64,000 bases of DNA, from positions 121,349 through 185,348 of the forward strand of contig JADFUC010000733.1 of assembly GCA_019722365.1 (NCBI GenBank). The letters run 5' to 3'. A program made the position numbers and the translations under genes. This document shows, piece by piece, positions 62,736-64,000 of the stretch. Source of the DNA: Lithospermum erythrorhizon. Its lineage: Eukaryota; Streptophyta; Magnoliopsida; Boraginales; Boraginaceae. Below the pieces are notes generated by a model. The model was not told the origin of the DNA, ran no database searches, and worked only from the letters and a program-made list of their open reading frames with translations. Position 1 is the first letter of the stretch, and each line of letters begins with the position of its first letter.

Positions 62736-64000
62736 ATGGCGAGTCCTACCAAACTCCAACACTTTCCTTTCACCATTTACTTGAATACCAAGCAATATCT
62801 TTTCGAAGATCTTTGATAGATGCGAATCTTACTGCACATGGAATCATCAAGGTCCATTAGCCAAGAAGTGACACATCGAACCCTCATAGTTTTAACACTC
62901 GATCAGGAGTACAATCCTTACTGGCGGTAATCCGTCCAACCGATCGAAAACTAGTCATAGAAAAGCTTTCATCAGTAATGCATGCGGATATATTATTCTG
63001 AGGTGGTATTTTAGACTTTTTGTATGAAATTTGAGATCGATTTATAATAAGAACTTGGTTTCTATGTTAAATTATTGTAATCTTAGTGACATGTTTGGTA
63101 AGGTGAATTCGGATTTGACGAGTCAGCTTCGCATTTATAAGAATTTGAGATCGTTTATAATAAGAACTTCGTTAGACCGAGTCGATAGGTTGACCATTGA
63201 CTTCAGCCAATGTCCTTTGTTGACACGATTCGATTACATGTCGATAGATTTGCAGTTCAATTAATAAGAAACTAATATAAAATAATTCAAAAAATTCTCC
63301 AAAATCATAAATATTATTCGAAAATTTTTCACATTGATAAATTTTGAAAATAATTAATTAGTAAAAGAAATTATTTTATTAACAAAGAAGTTCATCAAAT
63401 AGAATTAAAACACCATTAAATATAAATTAAACATGATCAAAGAGTCCATAATTCGGCAAAAAGCAGTTTTTTTTACAAATTGTTTACATAATTGAGTGAA
63501 ATCATGTAACACCTCGATGCGGCTGTTGGGTTTCTAAGCTTTATCTGGTCGGTTCTAAACTTATCGGATAATCCCAGGATGCTACGGATTGTACAAAAAC
63601 AATAAACTTATGAACTACAAGAGTGTACCTTTTTTCTTGAAAATATGGTAGCGGAAACCATTTGCTCAGAATACTCAACGTAGAGTATCTCCAAGATAGT
63701 CCACACTAGTAAATTGTCCGAACTCTTCCGTACATTTTACTAGAACGATTAAAGCGAAACTAGGAATAAAATATGGAAAGCCGGTTCTCTCTTCAGAGGA
63801 GGTTGGTGAATTGGGGAGATCGTGGAGAAGGGAGAATTTTACTTTTTAGGCAAAAATCATGAGCATTGAATTATAAGGGGTGAGAGCACTATTTATAGGC
63901 CAACACTTTAGAGATTCAAGGAGCAAAAAAACTCCCTCGATCCCTTATCCTCTCTACCGCCCCAACCACGACTAAAGCAAGTCTAAAATCGATTTTAATT
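62736..64000 (+). repeat. Tandem array unit 3, partial (window edge)
   Basis: The first ~1.26 kb of a third unit: leader region 62741-63510 and the start of the LTR at 63524. A third peptide-gene copy is expected near 64690 if the unit is complete, beyond this window. Confidence 0.88.
63524..64000 (-). mobile_element. Copia 5' LTR of array unit 3, partial
   Basis: The left edge is TGTTGGGTTTCTAAG. It is collinear with 55141-55617, including TATCCTCTCTACCGCCCCAA at 63947. It is cut by the window end. Plus-strand CACCTCGATGC before it occupies the primer-site position. Confidence 0.75.

Overview
This window looks like repeat-rich nuclear DNA of a flowering plant, probably a dicot. The evidence is one conserved host gene with GT-AG introns (cytosolic ribosomal protein eS4/RPS4, minus strand, 8467-10757), a telo-box in its promoter, and Ty1-copia and Ty3-gypsy LTR retrotransposons with plant-type primer sites and Stowaway/MULE-like small elements filling most of the rest. 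No rRNA, tRNA, CRISPR or prokaryotic operon structure was seen. Most long open frames are chance frames in decayed transposons or antisense shadows.

Layout. 1-5836: a decayed Copia element on the minus strand (LTR end, polypurine tract, RT, integrase and GAG-pre-integrase remnants), ending in leader-like AT-rich DNA and a 112-bp LTR scrap. 5837-8240: AT-rich spacer. 8467-10757: intact five-exon RPS4 gene. 11199-18842: a Copia element complete in outline on the plus strand (LTR, PBS, gag, integrase, RT, PPT, LTR), with every frame broken and a mutated RT catalytic box. 18843-25290: mostly unassigned DNA with CACTA-like AACGC repeats and a clean 180-bp Stowaway-type MITE. 25295-27474: a gypsy-type LTR, followed by a strand-skewed CAAGTCCC-rich stretch. 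31985-35400: a 5'-truncated Copia element whose 3' LTR is interrupted by a 649-bp element with a 9-bp target duplication. 38440-42340: gypsy remnants (probable LTR with an internal duplication, and an integrase/C-terminal pol fragment). 42480-45245: nested Copia LTR pieces in opposite orientations.

The most unusual part is 45950-64000. It is a head-to-tail array of an ~8.4-kb unit: two full copies and the first ~1.26 kb of a third. Each unit carries a Copia 5' LTR with primer-binding site and leader (minus strand), a two-exon gene for a small secreted cysteine-rich peptide (plus strand), repeated GCGTCGG motifs like the subterminal repeats of a CACTA transposon, and a Copia gag/zinc-knuckle/protease/GAG-pre-integrase block (minus strand) that stops before integrase and RT. 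The peptide gene reads through in unit 2 (90 codons, six cysteines after a signal peptide) and is frame-broken in unit 1. Both copies keep a 13-codon upstream ORF that ends one base before the start codon. The array is therefore a retrotransposon-associated amplification of a secreted-peptide gene. The sequence alone does not decide between segmental duplication and gene capture by a pol-less Copia derivative.

Caution: the two full units differ by many small indels while RPS4 is perfect. Some of the apparent decay in the array may be real, or it may be consensus error in a hard-to-polish repeat.
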